Shown here in pieces: positions 28,201 through 36,581 of a stretch of 64,000 bases of DNA. The stretch's first letter is position 1. Each line of letters starts with the position of its first letter. The translations under genes were made by a program, and so were the position numbers. Origin of the DNA: Prosthecobacter sp. (GTDB lineage Bacteria > Verrucomicrobiota > Verrucomicrobiia > Verrucomicrobiales > Verrucomicrobiaceae); the NCBI RefSeq assembly GCF_014879935.1, contig NZ_JACSRD010000241.1:51646-115645 (forward strand). The letters are read 5' to 3'. The notes under the pieces are model-generated. The model did no database searches. It saw nothing but the letters and a program-made list of their open reading frames with translations, and had not been told where the DNA came from.

Positions 28201-28313
28201 CCGAGTCCACGCGAACGATGCAGAATGGCAACGAATTCATCACCGTTCGCGACAATACGCCCATAAGCACCACAGCCCATCGTTTCATTCGACTTCGAGT
28301 TACAACACCATGA
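25206..28313 (+). CDS. Secreted beta-helix protein with Calx-beta and DUF4394 domains
   Basis: 1,035 residues with a signal peptide (LHAFVLLLFICLTNRALAA). Residues ~25-520 form a right-handed parallel beta-helix of the polysaccharide-lyase/chondroitinase-B-like type (HYKPGGYHEKI, CRNNIFYTDP). A Calx-beta domain spans about 536-648 (FSRNESGGTATITVTR to TIQDDD). A DUF4394 region spans about 652-890. The C-terminus (~895-1035) has DADPDGNGVSNLMEYALG followed by a beta-sandwich ending in FIRLRV, resembling the end of the GH26 protein nearby. It may bind or cleave an acidic or complex polysaccharide; catalytic residues were not assigned. An earlier GTG at 25170 is less likely. Confidence 0.9.
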   Translation: MRNLHAFVLLLFICLTNRALAATYDVGPGRPLTMLRDVAWANLQPGDVVNIHYKPGGYHEKIQISASGTAAQHIIIRGIPDPTTHALPIIDGKDAIEDPAFDPRHPKFTEWSVILVSPRQSTYVYGAYNISFVDIESLDVRNGSYTGDGSITYTDKSGAVRGYGAFAAGIYIEWAHDLAIRGCEVSNCGNGIYANSKNPGFQVTRRLLIEGCYLHDNSNPPIPNPADPNGVPLSNGFGEHHIYVECAGSIIQYNRFGGLRPNAHGTAIKNRSSGIVIRYNEFVMDGQSNVIAMPNAQAGTGEIDLQPDYRDAYVYGNLITIKDYPGSITAFMWGAFDGATLYDPVYRGTLHLYNNTIVSHHSGVTLLLLPGSSYTSNASITNPTHENVDCRNNIFYTDPALQAGIYDAFRFINSGTTDGGGDITLGKNWISPGWRKTAPSQTWSGELIGTGNLIVGDALGANDPHFIDMNARDYHVLTPSNILDAGEAIAGLPLDFTVTREYVFPQGSQARTLQGIAMDLGALESTGLASVPPPGGALQFSVASFSRNESGGTATITVTRLGGTSGAVGVSFATVAGGTAADGADYAGSVGTLAWADGDSASKSFMVPVLNDAEIENAETISLALFSPSGGAVIGVIDTATLTIQDDDTPPSTLMYALGHTSNALFLFRTSAPGSPLSFTIPSGLVGGDSLRALAMQPVTGKLFAVGTAGVLYTINPFTGVAMAVGPAFAPTPTGETMDLAFDRLTGHLRLFTAGGQNFVISPATGGTISSDTTPAYAAGDANAATTPQVVGADFAWVGGSQMLYGIEAVRNALVSIGSPASGQLATVGGLGFDTETHSALEIPSGASYGWACLSLPGATGAGLYAVNLSKGNAIFQGDIRTVERVRDLVIAPPRDVWKQARFGANAGNPLIGGDDADPDGNGVSNLMEYALGAVAGSAPPTFMPVADYFGGHLSLSFTRAAAANDLIYTVQVSDDLSVWQDGSVYSPYGDTPSNAFTTESTRTMQNGNEFITVRDNTPISTTAHRFIRLRVTTP

Positions 28314-28326
28314 TAGGCATCACTCC

Positions 28327-29178
28327 GTGAAGCTTCTTTTCCTGCTTTTTGCACTGCCCCTTTGCGTCTCGGCCAATGACACAGCGCTTCATGATGGTCG
28401 ATTTGGTCCAGGGCCGTTGGATATGGACGATGGACGGGAAAGTCCTGTCCGCATGGAGCGCGAGCACCTTCAGGTTGATTTTGGCTATCAGTTCACCGCC
28501 ATGCACGCCATCTTTACCTTCCGCAATTCTGCACCGCAGGGCACTGTGGAGCATCTGGTTGGCTTTCCTGACATCGGCGCTGCCAGTGTGGAGATGAAAC
28601 GCCGGGATCCAGAGCACGCCAGGGTCATCAGCGAGCGGGTGAACACGGCTCCGCTTCTCGACCTTCGAACCCTCATCGACGGCAAGGAGCGGAAAGCAGC
28701 ACTCAGGCTCGGGGAGGTGAAGCCAGGAGGGGATACGGATCGGACAACAGTTTGGTCATTCGACAAGGCTTCCGGGATTCGCGCGTGGCACGTTGTGCGC
28801 GTTCAATTCCCTGCCGGCAAAGAGGTGACCATCGAGCGATACTACCGCGTCCAGAATGGCACCAGCGCACTCGGGGTCGCATTTTTTCATTACACTACGG
28901 CCACCGGCGGCGTCTGGCAGGGGCGCATCGGACGCCTGCAAGTGGACGCAACGCTCAGTAACGGCCTTAAAGTCGGCGAGATTGTGTGGCCCGATACCAA
29001 GCTTGGGCGCGGCAAAACCCTTGATGCTGCCGATGCCATTTACGCGACTCAACCTGCCCGAAGTGAGTGGCAAGTGATCGGCGATACGCATCTCCGTCTC
29101 GTTTGGACAGACTTTGAACCGCGCACTGAGAAACAACGCCGTGGCTTCAAACTCTCCCGGCCCTTCCACGGTTGGTAA
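28327..29178 (+). CDS. Secreted protein, DUF4424-like
   Basis: 283 residues with a GTG start at 28327 and a clear signal peptide (KLLFLLFALPLCVSA-ND). The mature start (ND...L, then ERMEHLQ-like MEREHLQVDFGYQF, FTFRNSA and VGFPD) resembles the DUF4424 family of exported proteins of unknown role, but I am not certain. No catalytic motif is seen. It starts 13 bases after the beta-helix gene and precedes the GH26 gene, so all three probably share a transcript. Confidence 0.75.
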   Translation: MKLLFLLFALPLCVSANDTALHDGRFGPGPLDMDDGRESPVRMEREHLQVDFGYQFTAMHAIFTFRNSAPQGTVEHLVGFPDIGAASVEMKRRDPEHARVISERVNTAPLLDLRTLIDGKERKAALRLGEVKPGGDTDRTTVWSFDKASGIRAWHVVRVQFPAGKEVTIERYYRVQNGTSALGVAFFHYTTATGGVWQGRIGRLQVDATLSNGLKVGEIVWPDTKLGRGKTLDAADAIYATQPARSEWQVIGDTHLRLVWTDFEPRTEKQRRGFKLSRPFHGW

Positions 29179-29283
29179 AGCCGGGTTGTGCGCGAGTGAG
29201 TGATCTCATCGTGGTCCAGGGACGTGGCTACATGCTCCCGGAGGTGCATTGTTGGTTCTGCAGTCGTGTCCGACGATCGGCAC

Positions 29284-31443
29284 ATGAAAGCCAAACATGC
29301 TTCTTCGTTCATCTTCCTCGTGCTCACCACCACCGCCATCGCTGGCCCGATCCAGAATGGCGGCTTTGACAACAATCCGGCGAACGTTGCTCTCATCTCG
29401 CCGTGGCAGCAAAGCGGCACGACCGTCGGACTCTCCGTCACTCGCACTGCGTCTGCTTTTACGTCGTCGCCGCTGTCGCTGCGCGTGGCAGGCCGCGGCA
29501 CGGCCACGGATGGCCCGGTGCAGCAGCAAAACGTGCTCGCGGCACTGACGAATGGTGGGACGTATGTCACGCGCTTCCAGATCAAGCTCGATGCGCCCGC
29601 GCAGGTGCGCTGCCTCATGTTTGTGGCCTCCAGCATCGGCCAGTTGCCCATCCTCCTCGCGGAGACGGTGGTGCGCAGTGATCGAGTCGGCCAATGGATC
29701 ACGGTGGAGGGAATCGCGCCCGTTTCCTGGACCGGCACGCCGACTGCGGCGCGCATGTATTTCGCGGTCGAGCAGCTTTACCCGAGCACCGCGCCCGCGA
29801 GCGCTTTTCCGTCCTACAACCTCGACGATGTCCTCATGGAACTCGACAGCGATGGTGATGGTCTGAGCAATGCCGAGGAGACCACGACGAATCCCAACGC
29901 GAAGGACAGCGATGGCGACACGTTGACCGACAAATGGGAACTCGCTCAGGGCTTCAATCCAAACTCCAGCGCCGATGCCGCTCTCGATGCGGACGGCGAC
30001 GGTCACAGCAACAAGATCGAATACTGGGCGAACACGAATCCGCTCAGCGCCGCCTCTTATCCAGGAATCACGAGCGATCCGGTGGCCAGCACCGCCACAA
30101 AAGCGCTGCTGTATTATCTGCAAACACGCGGCGCACGCGGCAATGGCCGCTATCTCACCGGCACCAACGCGCAAGACGTGCCAGGCGGCGATTACACGAA
30201 CTATGTGGAAGGTCTGAACACACTCATGACGCAGGCTGGCTATCCGAGCTGGGTGTCCATCCTCAGCATCGCTGCGGAAGGCAATGGCACCGCGCTGCAA
30301 ATACCCAGCAGCGCACCGGTGGGGCGTGCCTACATGGATGCGGGCGGGCTCGTGGTCCTGCATTACGCACCGCGCAATCCATGGACGCTCGGCTTCAACG
30401 GCGACAAGACCGGCGTGAACATTCCCGACCTGCTCACACCCGGCACGGTGGCGAATTTGCGCATGATCGGCTGGATGGATACCATCGCGGCGGAGCTGGC
30501 GCTGTTTGGTCCAGATCGCCCGGTGATCTTCCGCCCGTTTTCGGAGCAAAATGGCTCGTGGAACTGGTATGGGCGGCTGCAGCAGGATGAGTTCGTCGCG
30601 CTCTATCGCTGGTTCCGCGACTACCTGGTGAACGTCAAAGGCCTGCACAACATCATCTGGACCATCGAAGGCCACCTCGGCGTGCATCGCCCCTCGGGCA
30701 CTGCCAGCGCAGGCGCGGCGATGGATTACTACTACCCCGGCGATGACGCGATCGACCTCGTGGGCTTCAGCGCCTACATCAGCGGCTGGAATCCTGGCTT
30801 TGATGCCGATGAGCAGTCACGCCTGCATCCGAAAGCCTTCGCCATCACCGAAGGCGGCCCGCCACCGAACGAGGACGACGTGCCGAACGCCTACAACTCG
30901 CTCTACCTCCCTGCTCTCGACACTTGGTATCCGCGCAGCGCCTTCTTCGTCATCTGGAACAGTTGGCCCACCGGCCCCTTCGTCGCCATCAAAGACAACG
31001 CGAACTACGTCCCGCTGCTCACCGATCCGCGTGTGACAAACCGCGAGCAACTCAACTATCTCCACACGACGGCGTATTGGCAGGCCGCGAACGGATTGAC
31101 GAATCAACCGCTCAACGCCGATCCCGACCAAGACGGCCTCTGCAACGCCCTCGAAGCCGCCATGGGCCTCAATCCGCTCATTCCGTCCGCCACCTCGCCC
31201 ACGCAGGGCTTTGTCACGCTCAGCGGTCAGACCTACGCCACGATCACCTTCACCCACGATCCAGCGATCCTCGATCTCGTCACCACCGTCGAATGGTCTT
31301 CCGATCTCATCAACTGGAACACCGCTGCGGTCACCGAAGTGTCACGCGTGCCACAAAACGGCCTCGAAGTCGTCACTGTGCGCTCCAACTCGCCCACGAG
31401 CACCGGACCGCAATTTCTGCGCGTGCGTGTCGTGGGGCCATGA
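29284..31443 (+). CDS. GH26 family beta-mannanase-like secreted enzyme
   Basis: 719 residues with a signal peptide (SFIFLVLTTTAIAG). The N-terminal ~150-residue beta-sandwich looks like a CBM. Calcium-binding repeats (DSDGDGLSN, DSDGDTLTD, DADGDGHSN) run about 187-255. The GH26 barrel covers about 270-590 with acid/base Glu421 in RPFSEQNGSWNWYG and nucleophile Glu523 in ITEGG. A C-terminal module (DPDQDGLCNALEAAMG to FLRVRVVGP) matches the beta-helix protein. GH26 enzymes hydrolyse beta-1,4-mannan, sometimes other beta-glycans. ATG 29284 fits the signal peptide. Confidence 0.88.
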   Translation: MKAKHASSFIFLVLTTTAIAGPIQNGGFDNNPANVALISPWQQSGTTVGLSVTRTASAFTSSPLSLRVAGRGTATDGPVQQQNVLAALTNGGTYVTRFQIKLDAPAQVRCLMFVASSIGQLPILLAETVVRSDRVGQWITVEGIAPVSWTGTPTAARMYFAVEQLYPSTAPASAFPSYNLDDVLMELDSDGDGLSNAEETTTNPNAKDSDGDTLTDKWELAQGFNPNSSADAALDADGDGHSNKIEYWANTNPLSAASYPGITSDPVASTATKALLYYLQTRGARGNGRYLTGTNAQDVPGGDYTNYVEGLNTLMTQAGYPSWVSILSIAAEGNGTALQIPSSAPVGRAYMDAGGLVVLHYAPRNPWTLGFNGDKTGVNIPDLLTPGTVANLRMIGWMDTIAAELALFGPDRPVIFRPFSEQNGSWNWYGRLQQDEFVALYRWFRDYLVNVKGLHNIIWTIEGHLGVHRPSGTASAGAAMDYYYPGDDAIDLVGFSAYISGWNPGFDADEQSRLHPKAFAITEGGPPPNEDDVPNAYNSLYLPALDTWYPRSAFFVIWNSWPTGPFVAIKDNANYVPLLTDPRVTNREQLNYLHTTAYWQAANGLTNQPLNADPDQDGLCNALEAAMGLNPLIPSATSPTQGFVTLSGQTYATITFTHDPAILDLVTTVEWSSDLINWNTAAVTEVSRVPQNGLEVVTVRSNSPTSTGPQFLRVRVVGP

Positions 31444-31446
31444 GGC

Positions 31447-32295
31447 TCAAAGATGAATCTCCGTGCCGATGCCGCCATCGGTGAAGATTTCGAGGATGAG
31501 CGCATGCGGCAGACGGCCGTCGATGAGGTGCACTTTGCCGACGCCGCCGCGGAGGGAGTCGAGGGAGCTGTCCACTTTCGGAATCATGCCGCCGCTGATG
31601 ACCTTTTCGGCCTTCAGTTGGGCGATGCTGGCCTCGTCGAGGCTCGGGATAAGCGTGCTGTCGTCTTTCGGATCGCGCATAACGCCACGCACATCGCTGA
31701 GGAAGATGAGCTTGGTGGCTTTGAGGCGCTTCGCGAGGGCGCAGGCGGCGAGATCGGCGTTTACGTTGAGCGTTTTGCCGCTGGCGAGCTCGCGTGCGAC
31801 GGGAGAGACGACCGGAACGAACTCACCGGCCACCGCAGCTTGGATGAGGCCGAGTTTGCAATCACTCACCTCGCCGACCCAGCCGAGATCGCCCTTCATT
31901 TTCTCGCCGAGGAAGACTTCCGTGCCGGGAATGCCGACCGCTTTGCCGCCGAAGGCATTGATCTTGTTCACGATCTCCGGGTTGATCACGCGGGCAAGGG
32001 TCTCTTCGACTATCTTGATCGTTTCGTCATCGGTGACGCGCATGCCGTTGATGAACTTGGCTTCGAGGCCGGACTCGACCATCGCTTTCGAGATCGCCTT
32101 ACCGCCACCATGCACGATGACGGGATTGATGCCGACGGCTTCGAGGAAAACGACATCGCGCAGGAACGAATCGACCTGCACCGGGTCCTCCATGGCGCTG
32201 CCGCCAACTTTGATGAGAAAGGTGCAGCCACGGAAGGACTGCATGTAGGGCAGTGCTTCGAGCAGCACCGCGGATTTTTGGATTTGGTCGGTCAT
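31447..32295 (-). CDS. argB: Acetylglutamate kinase
   Basis: 282 residues of the amino-acid kinase family. Motifs: KVGGSAMED (phosphate loop), VIVHGGGKAI, NGMRVTDDET, and SGGMIPKVDS near the end. It phosphorylates N-acetylglutamate in the cytosol. ATG 32295 overlaps the argJ stop (ATGA), so the two are coupled. The N-terminal helix (LLEALPYMQSFRG) is the type found in arginine-sensitive hexameric NAGKs, suggesting feedback inhibition. Confidence 0.96.
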   Translation of the reverse strand: MTDQIQKSAVLLEALPYMQSFRGCTFLIKVGGSAMEDPVQVDSFLRDVVFLEAVGINPVIVHGGGKAISKAMVESGLEAKFINGMRVTDDETIKIVEETLARVINPEIVNKINAFGGKAVGIPGTEVFLGEKMKGDLGWVGEVSDCKLGLIQAAVAGEFVPVVSPVARELASGKTLNVNADLAACALAKRLKATKLIFLSDVRGVMRDPKDDSTLIPSLDEASIAQLKAEKVISGGMIPKVDSSLDSLRGGVGKVHLIDGRLPHALILEIFTDGGIGTEIHL

Positions 32296-33581
32296 GCCAG
32301 TCCTTTTTGGCGTTTCGCGTGAATGGCGGCCGAGTACTCGGCGCTGTTGAAATCGACGTATTCCTCGGAGAGGTCGCTGGTGTAAACGGTGTAGCCGCTG
32401 GTGCCGCTGTTGAGGTCGATGGTGACGGTGAATTTGGGCTCCTTCACGACCTTCTCCATCTCGGTGACAGGCGTTTTGGTGGCGAGGCCGCCTTTGCAGG
32501 CCATGAGGCCGCCGAAATAGATGTCGATGAGTTCCTCTTTGATGCGAGCGCCGCTGTAGCCGACGGCGTGAATGATGCGGCCCCAGTTTGGGTCGCAGCC
32601 GTGGAAGCTGCACTTCACGAGCAGGCTCTTCGCGACCGTTTCAGCCACTTTGCGAGCGTCGGTGAGCGTGCGGGCGTTGCGCACGCGGATCTCGACGAAC
32701 TTCGTCACGCGTTCGCCATCGCACACGATCATCTTCGCGAGTTCGAGCATGACCTTGTGCAAAGCGCAGCGGAAAAGCTCGGCTTCGGGCGTGTTGCGCT
32801 TGATGGTCGGCAGGCCGCTCTGACCGTTGCTCATCACGATGACAGTGTCGTTCGTGGAGGTGTCGCCGTCGATGGTGATGCAGTTGAAGCTCTTCTCGAC
32901 CGCATAGCGCATGCTGCGCTTCATCTCGTCCTTGGCCACCTTGGCATCGGTGGTGATGAAGCAAAGCATCGTGGCCATGTTCGGGCAGATCATGCCGGCA
33001 CCTTTGCAAATGCCACCGATGCGGAAGCTGCCGTTTTTACCCACGGGCACCTCGACGGCGAAGGTCTTCGGCCGCGTGTCGCTGGTCATGATGGCACGCA
33101 TGGCGTCCTCGCTGCCTTTGTCGCTGAGTTTGGCCACGGCATCCGGCACCTTGGGAAGAATGCGCTCAATCGGTAGCGGCATGCCGATGATACCCGTGGA
33201 GCACACGAGCACCTGACGCATCTTGACGCCAATCTCCTCGGCGACGGCTTTGGTCATCGCTTTGGCGTCCTGGATGCCTTGTATGCCCGTGCAGGCGTTC
33301 GCATTGCCGCTGTTGGCAATGATGGCCCGCGTGTCGGTCTCCTTGATGTGCTGCTGGCAAACACGCACACAACCGGCACGCACCTTGTTTGTCGTGAAGA
33401 CAGCATCGGTGACGGTCGGCGTGTCCGAAACGATGAGCGCTAGGTCGAGACGTGTGGCTTCGGGGTTTTTGATGCCGCAGGTGACCGCGGACGCACGGTA
33501 GCCTTTCGCGGCGGTGACTCCGCCTTCGACGATTTTAAACGGCACGCGGCATTCGCGCTCTTCGGTGACTTTGGCGGCCAT
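32292..33581 (-). CDS. argJ: Glutamate N-acetyltransferase / ornithine acetyltransferase
   Basis: 429 residues with the OAT self-cleavage site MATML (the Thr is the nucleophile of the mature beta chain), the upstream KGAGMICPN, CSTGIIG, IIANSGNANACTG and GDTSTNDT. ArgJ transfers acetyl from N-acetylornithine to glutamate; some members also use acetyl-CoA. It lies 5 bases from argC and overlaps argB by 4. An argA-type synthase exists at 59632-60945, so whether this ArgJ is mono- or bifunctional is open. Confidence 0.96.
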   Translation of the reverse strand: MAAKVTEERECRVPFKIVEGGVTAAKGYRASAVTCGIKNPEATRLDLALIVSDTPTVTDAVFTTNKVRAGCVRVCQQHIKETDTRAIIANSGNANACTGIQGIQDAKAMTKAVAEEIGVKMRQVLVCSTGIIGMPLPIERILPKVPDAVAKLSDKGSEDAMRAIMTSDTRPKTFAVEVPVGKNGSFRIGGICKGAGMICPNMATMLCFITTDAKVAKDEMKRSMRYAVEKSFNCITIDGDTSTNDTVIVMSNGQSGLPTIKRNTPEAELFRCALHKVMLELAKMIVCDGERVTKFVEIRVRNARTLTDARKVAETVAKSLLVKCSFHGCDPNWGRIIHAVGYSGARIKEELIDIYFGGLMACKGGLATKTPVTEMEKVVKEPKFTVTIDLNSGTSGYTVYTSDLSEEYVDFNSAEYSAAIHAKRQKGLA

Positions 33582-33586
33582 AAGGA

Positions 33587-34636
33587 TCAGATGTTGAGGA
33601 GTCCGGCGGTCGGTTCAAAACCGCAGATGAGATTCATGTTTTGCACCGCCTGTCCGGAGGCACCTTTGCCGATATTGTCCTCGGTGCTCATCAAAATGAG
33701 CTGTCCGGCGCGTGCATCGAAGGCCCAGCCGATATCGACGAAGTTGGTGCCGGTGACGTTTTTGGTATCGGGAGACTGATTTGGGCCGAGAAGGCGCACG
33801 AAGGGCTGCGCATCGTAAGCAGCGTGCAAAGCGGCACCGACTTGCTCGATCGTCGCTCCGGGCTTGAGCAGCGCAAACGTGGTCGTGCAGATGCCGGAAT
33901 GCGTCGGCATGAGGTGCGGGACAAAGGAGAGCTTTACTTCGCGACCGGCAGCGAGAGCAAGTTCCTGGCCGATTTCGCTCAGATGGCGATGCACGGGCAC
34001 GGAGTAGCTGCGCACGCTGTTTTGCACCTCGCAGAAGAGCAGCGGGATGCTTTCCTTGCGTCCCGCACCGCTCGCACCGCTCATGCTGGCGACGGCGAGA
34101 GGCGAATCAGCCAGCAAACCGGCCTTCAACAGCGGAATGAGCGGCAGGAGGATGCTCGTGGGATAGCAACCGGGGCAAGCGATCAGCCGTGCGGTCTTGA
34201 TTTGATCCGCACGCACCTCAGGCAGGGCATAAACAGCCTCGTCGAGCAGCTCGGGCGCAGGATGCGCATGGCCGTAAAACTCTTCATACAGCGCGGCGCT
34301 GCGCAGACGAAAGTCAGCGCTGAGGTCGATGACCTTCAAGCCGAGTTCGAGCAACGGTTTCGCATATTCCGACGCCACGCCATGCGGCACCGCGAGAAAG
34401 GCGATCTCCGCACCGGCGGCTTTCAATGCATTCGCATCCGGGGCCGTGAACGTGAGCGAATCTGCCACGCCGACGCCGCGAAAGCGCGGAAACTCTTTCG
34501 ACAGCGCCTTCCCCGCCAGCGAACGCGAAGTGACAGCGACGAGCTCCACATTCGGATGACGCAGCAGCAGGCGCAGAAGCTCGGCTCCTGAATAACCACT
34601 GGCTCCAACGACGGCGACTTTGACGGTAGCGGACAT
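33587..34636 (-). CDS. argC: N-acetyl-gamma-glutamyl-phosphate reductase
   Basis: 349 residues. Rossmann motif VVGASGYSGAELLRLL at the N-terminus, the catalytic cysteine in ACPGCYPTS, and MSGASGAGRK and HRHLSEIGQEL downstream. It reduces N-acetylglutamyl phosphate with NADPH. ATG 34636 gives the family N-terminus; the in-frame extension to 34678 is not conserved-looking. It is the first gene of the argC-argJ-argB operon on the minus strand and is divergent from the ClpX-like gene, about 215 bases away. Confidence 0.95.
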   Translation of the reverse strand: MSATVKVAVVGASGYSGAELLRLLLRHPNVELVAVTSRSLAGKALSKEFPRFRGVGVADSLTFTAPDANALKAAGAEIAFLAVPHGVASEYAKPLLELGLKVIDLSADFRLRSAALYEEFYGHAHPAPELLDEAVYALPEVRADQIKTARLIACPGCYPTSILLPLIPLLKAGLLADSPLAVASMSGASGAGRKESIPLLFCEVQNSVRSYSVPVHRHLSEIGQELALAAGREVKLSFVPHLMPTHSGICTTTFALLKPGATIEQVGAALHAAYDAQPFVRLLGPNQSPDTKNVTGTNFVDIGWAFDARAGQLILMSTEDNIGKGASGQAVQNMNLICGFEPTAGLLNI

Positions 34637-34852
34637 GATGCGGGGGGCGGAGTATGGGAGGTCGCGAGGGCAGCGCAACCGTGAAATGGGTCATTTCAAT
34701 GCCGGGACAGCATGCATCGTGCCGCTTGTCAGGAGGGGCCAGCTTGGAAAGACTTCGATCAAGCCGTGCAGGGGCTGAAGACGTATCACTTCCGGGTCTC
34801 ATCTGCCTTGTTGCAGAGTTTCCGCTGTGCACTACGCCTATCCCAATCCCCC

Positions 34853-36508
34853 ATGAGCGATCCCACGCCAGAAACGCCAGATGCCGACAAGCCGAAGACT
34901 CCCGCCTCCCCGGAAGAGGTCACGCGGAAGCTGGAGGACTTCATCAAGAACACGCTGGGCGGCCAGGTGCTCTTCACCCGCATCGACGGACCCGGCGCGA
35001 AGAGGTCCCAGCCCGAAGGCGATGAGAAAGCCCCCGAGGAGCCGGCGGAAGACAACGGCAAGGCTTTCGAGTTCACCTACAAGCCGGCCGACATCAAGGC
35101 GCACCTCGACCGCTATGTGATCCGCCAGGATGAGGCGAAGAAGGTGCTCGCCACGGCTGTCTGCGATCACTACCACCACGCCCGCATGCTGCGTGAGCAT
35201 CACGCGGCCGACGAGCCGGGGCCGCGTCTCGAATTCTCCAAGCAGAACGTCATCATCATCGGCCCGACCGGCGTCGGGAAGACCTACCTCGTCAAACACA
35301 TCGCCGATCTCATCGGGGTGCCGTTTGTGAAGGCGGATGCGACGAAGTTCAGCGAAACCGGCTACGTCGGCGCGGATGTGGACGATTTGGTGCGTGATCT
35401 GGTGGCGAAGGCCAACGGCGACATCGAGCTGGCGGAGCATGGCATCATCTACCTGGATGAAATCGACAAGCTCAGCAGCGGGCCGGAGCGGCTGGGGCGT
35501 GACGTGAGCGGTCGTGGGGTGCAAACCGCGCTGCTGAAGCTCATGGAGGAGACCGAGGTGTCACTCTATGCGCCCAATGACATCCGCAGCCAGATGCAGA
35601 TGATGTTCGACACGCGCAAAGGCCGCACCGGCCGCGAGGTGGTGAACACGCGCAACATCCTATTTATCGTCAGCGGTGCCTTCAGCGGGCTCGAAAAGAT
35701 CATCGAAAAGCGCACGAACCGGAAATCGATCGGCTTTGTCTCCGCGGAGGCAAAGGCCGCCGCGTCGGAGCACCTCTTCCGCGAGGTGCGCACGAAGGAC
35801 TTCATCGATTTCGGCTTTGAGGCCGAGTTCATCGGCCGCCTGCCGGTTCGTGTCGTGTGCGACCCGCTCAGCGCCGACGACATGTTCCAGATCATGAAAC
35901 AATCCGAAGGCAGCCTCATCCGCCAGTATGAGCGCGAGTTCGCCGCCTACGGACTCAAAGCTGTGTTTGAAGACGATGCACTTCGCGAGATCGCCAGCCG
36001 CGCCGAGGAGGAGCAAACCGGTGCCCGCGGCCTTGTCACGGCATGGGAACGCGTCCTGCGCGATTTCAAATTCGAAATGCCCAGCCTCGGGCTGCCGGAG
36101 CTGCGCATTGATGGAGCCTTGGTGAAACATCCGGAGACGGCGCTGATGAAGTGCCGGAGTGCCGCCGCCAGCCTCGCCATGGAACTCGGCACAGCGCACG
36201 CTGGCGAGGTGAAGGCGTTCGCTGAGCGCTTCCAGCGCGATCACGGCTTCACGCTCGATTTTGACGCGGCGGCCATGGCGGCTGTCGCCGCACGAGCCCA
36301 GCGTGAAGGCATGAGCGTGGAGGCCATGTGCGCGAAGCTGTTCAAAGACTACCCCTTTGGCCTGAAACTGGTCACCCGCAGCACCGGGACGACCACGTTC
36401 GTCATCACCGCCGACGCAGTGGCCAATCCGGACAAATTCGTCAGCGACCTCGTCGTCAACGCCTGCCGTGGCAGCAACACGGAAGCCCAAGTCACGGGCG
36501 GAGAATGA
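34853..36508 (+). CDS. ClpX-like AAA+ ATPase without zinc domain
   Basis: 551 residues. The N-terminal ~75 residues are acidic and Pro-rich with no CxxC zinc-binding domain. The AAA+ core is ClpX-type: Walker A GPTGVGKT (137-144), pore loop GYVG (170-173), Walker B IIYLDEIDK (~200-208), RDVSGRGVQTALLKLME, an IGF motif (293-295) of the kind that docks ClpP, Arg finger EFIGRLPV and sensor-2 TGARGL. An extra ~120-residue C-terminal extension follows. The RKH loop is not conserved. It is probably an unfoldase with unusual adaptor or substrate recognition; the earlier ATG at 34712 adds no zinc motif. Confidence 0.88.
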   Translation: MSDPTPETPDADKPKTPASPEEVTRKLEDFIKNTLGGQVLFTRIDGPGAKRSQPEGDEKAPEEPAEDNGKAFEFTYKPADIKAHLDRYVIRQDEAKKVLATAVCDHYHHARMLREHHAADEPGPRLEFSKQNVIIIGPTGVGKTYLVKHIADLIGVPFVKADATKFSETGYVGADVDDLVRDLVAKANGDIELAEHGIIYLDEIDKLSSGPERLGRDVSGRGVQTALLKLMEETEVSLYAPNDIRSQMQMMFDTRKGRTGREVVNTRNILFIVSGAFSGLEKIIEKRTNRKSIGFVSAEAKAAASEHLFREVRTKDFIDFGFEAEFIGRLPVRVVCDPLSADDMFQIMKQSEGSLIRQYEREFAAYGLKAVFEDDALREIASRAEEEQTGARGLVTAWERVLRDFKFEMPSLGLPELRIDGALVKHPETALMKCRSAAASLAMELGTAHAGEVKAFAERFQRDHGFTLDFDAAAMAAVAARAQREGMSVEAMCAKLFKDYPFGLKLVTRSTGTTTFVITADAVANPDKFVSDLVVNACRGSNTEAQVTGGE

Positions 36509-36581
36509 ACTTCTCTTGAGCCGCCGCCATTCTGCATTCTGATTCGTCGTCCGTCCTTTCACCCTCCTGAACTTCCCATCT

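Noticed and set aside
29206..30687. A 493-codon minus-strand open frame
   Set aside because: It is antisense to the GH26 gene, whose catalytic motifs are clear.
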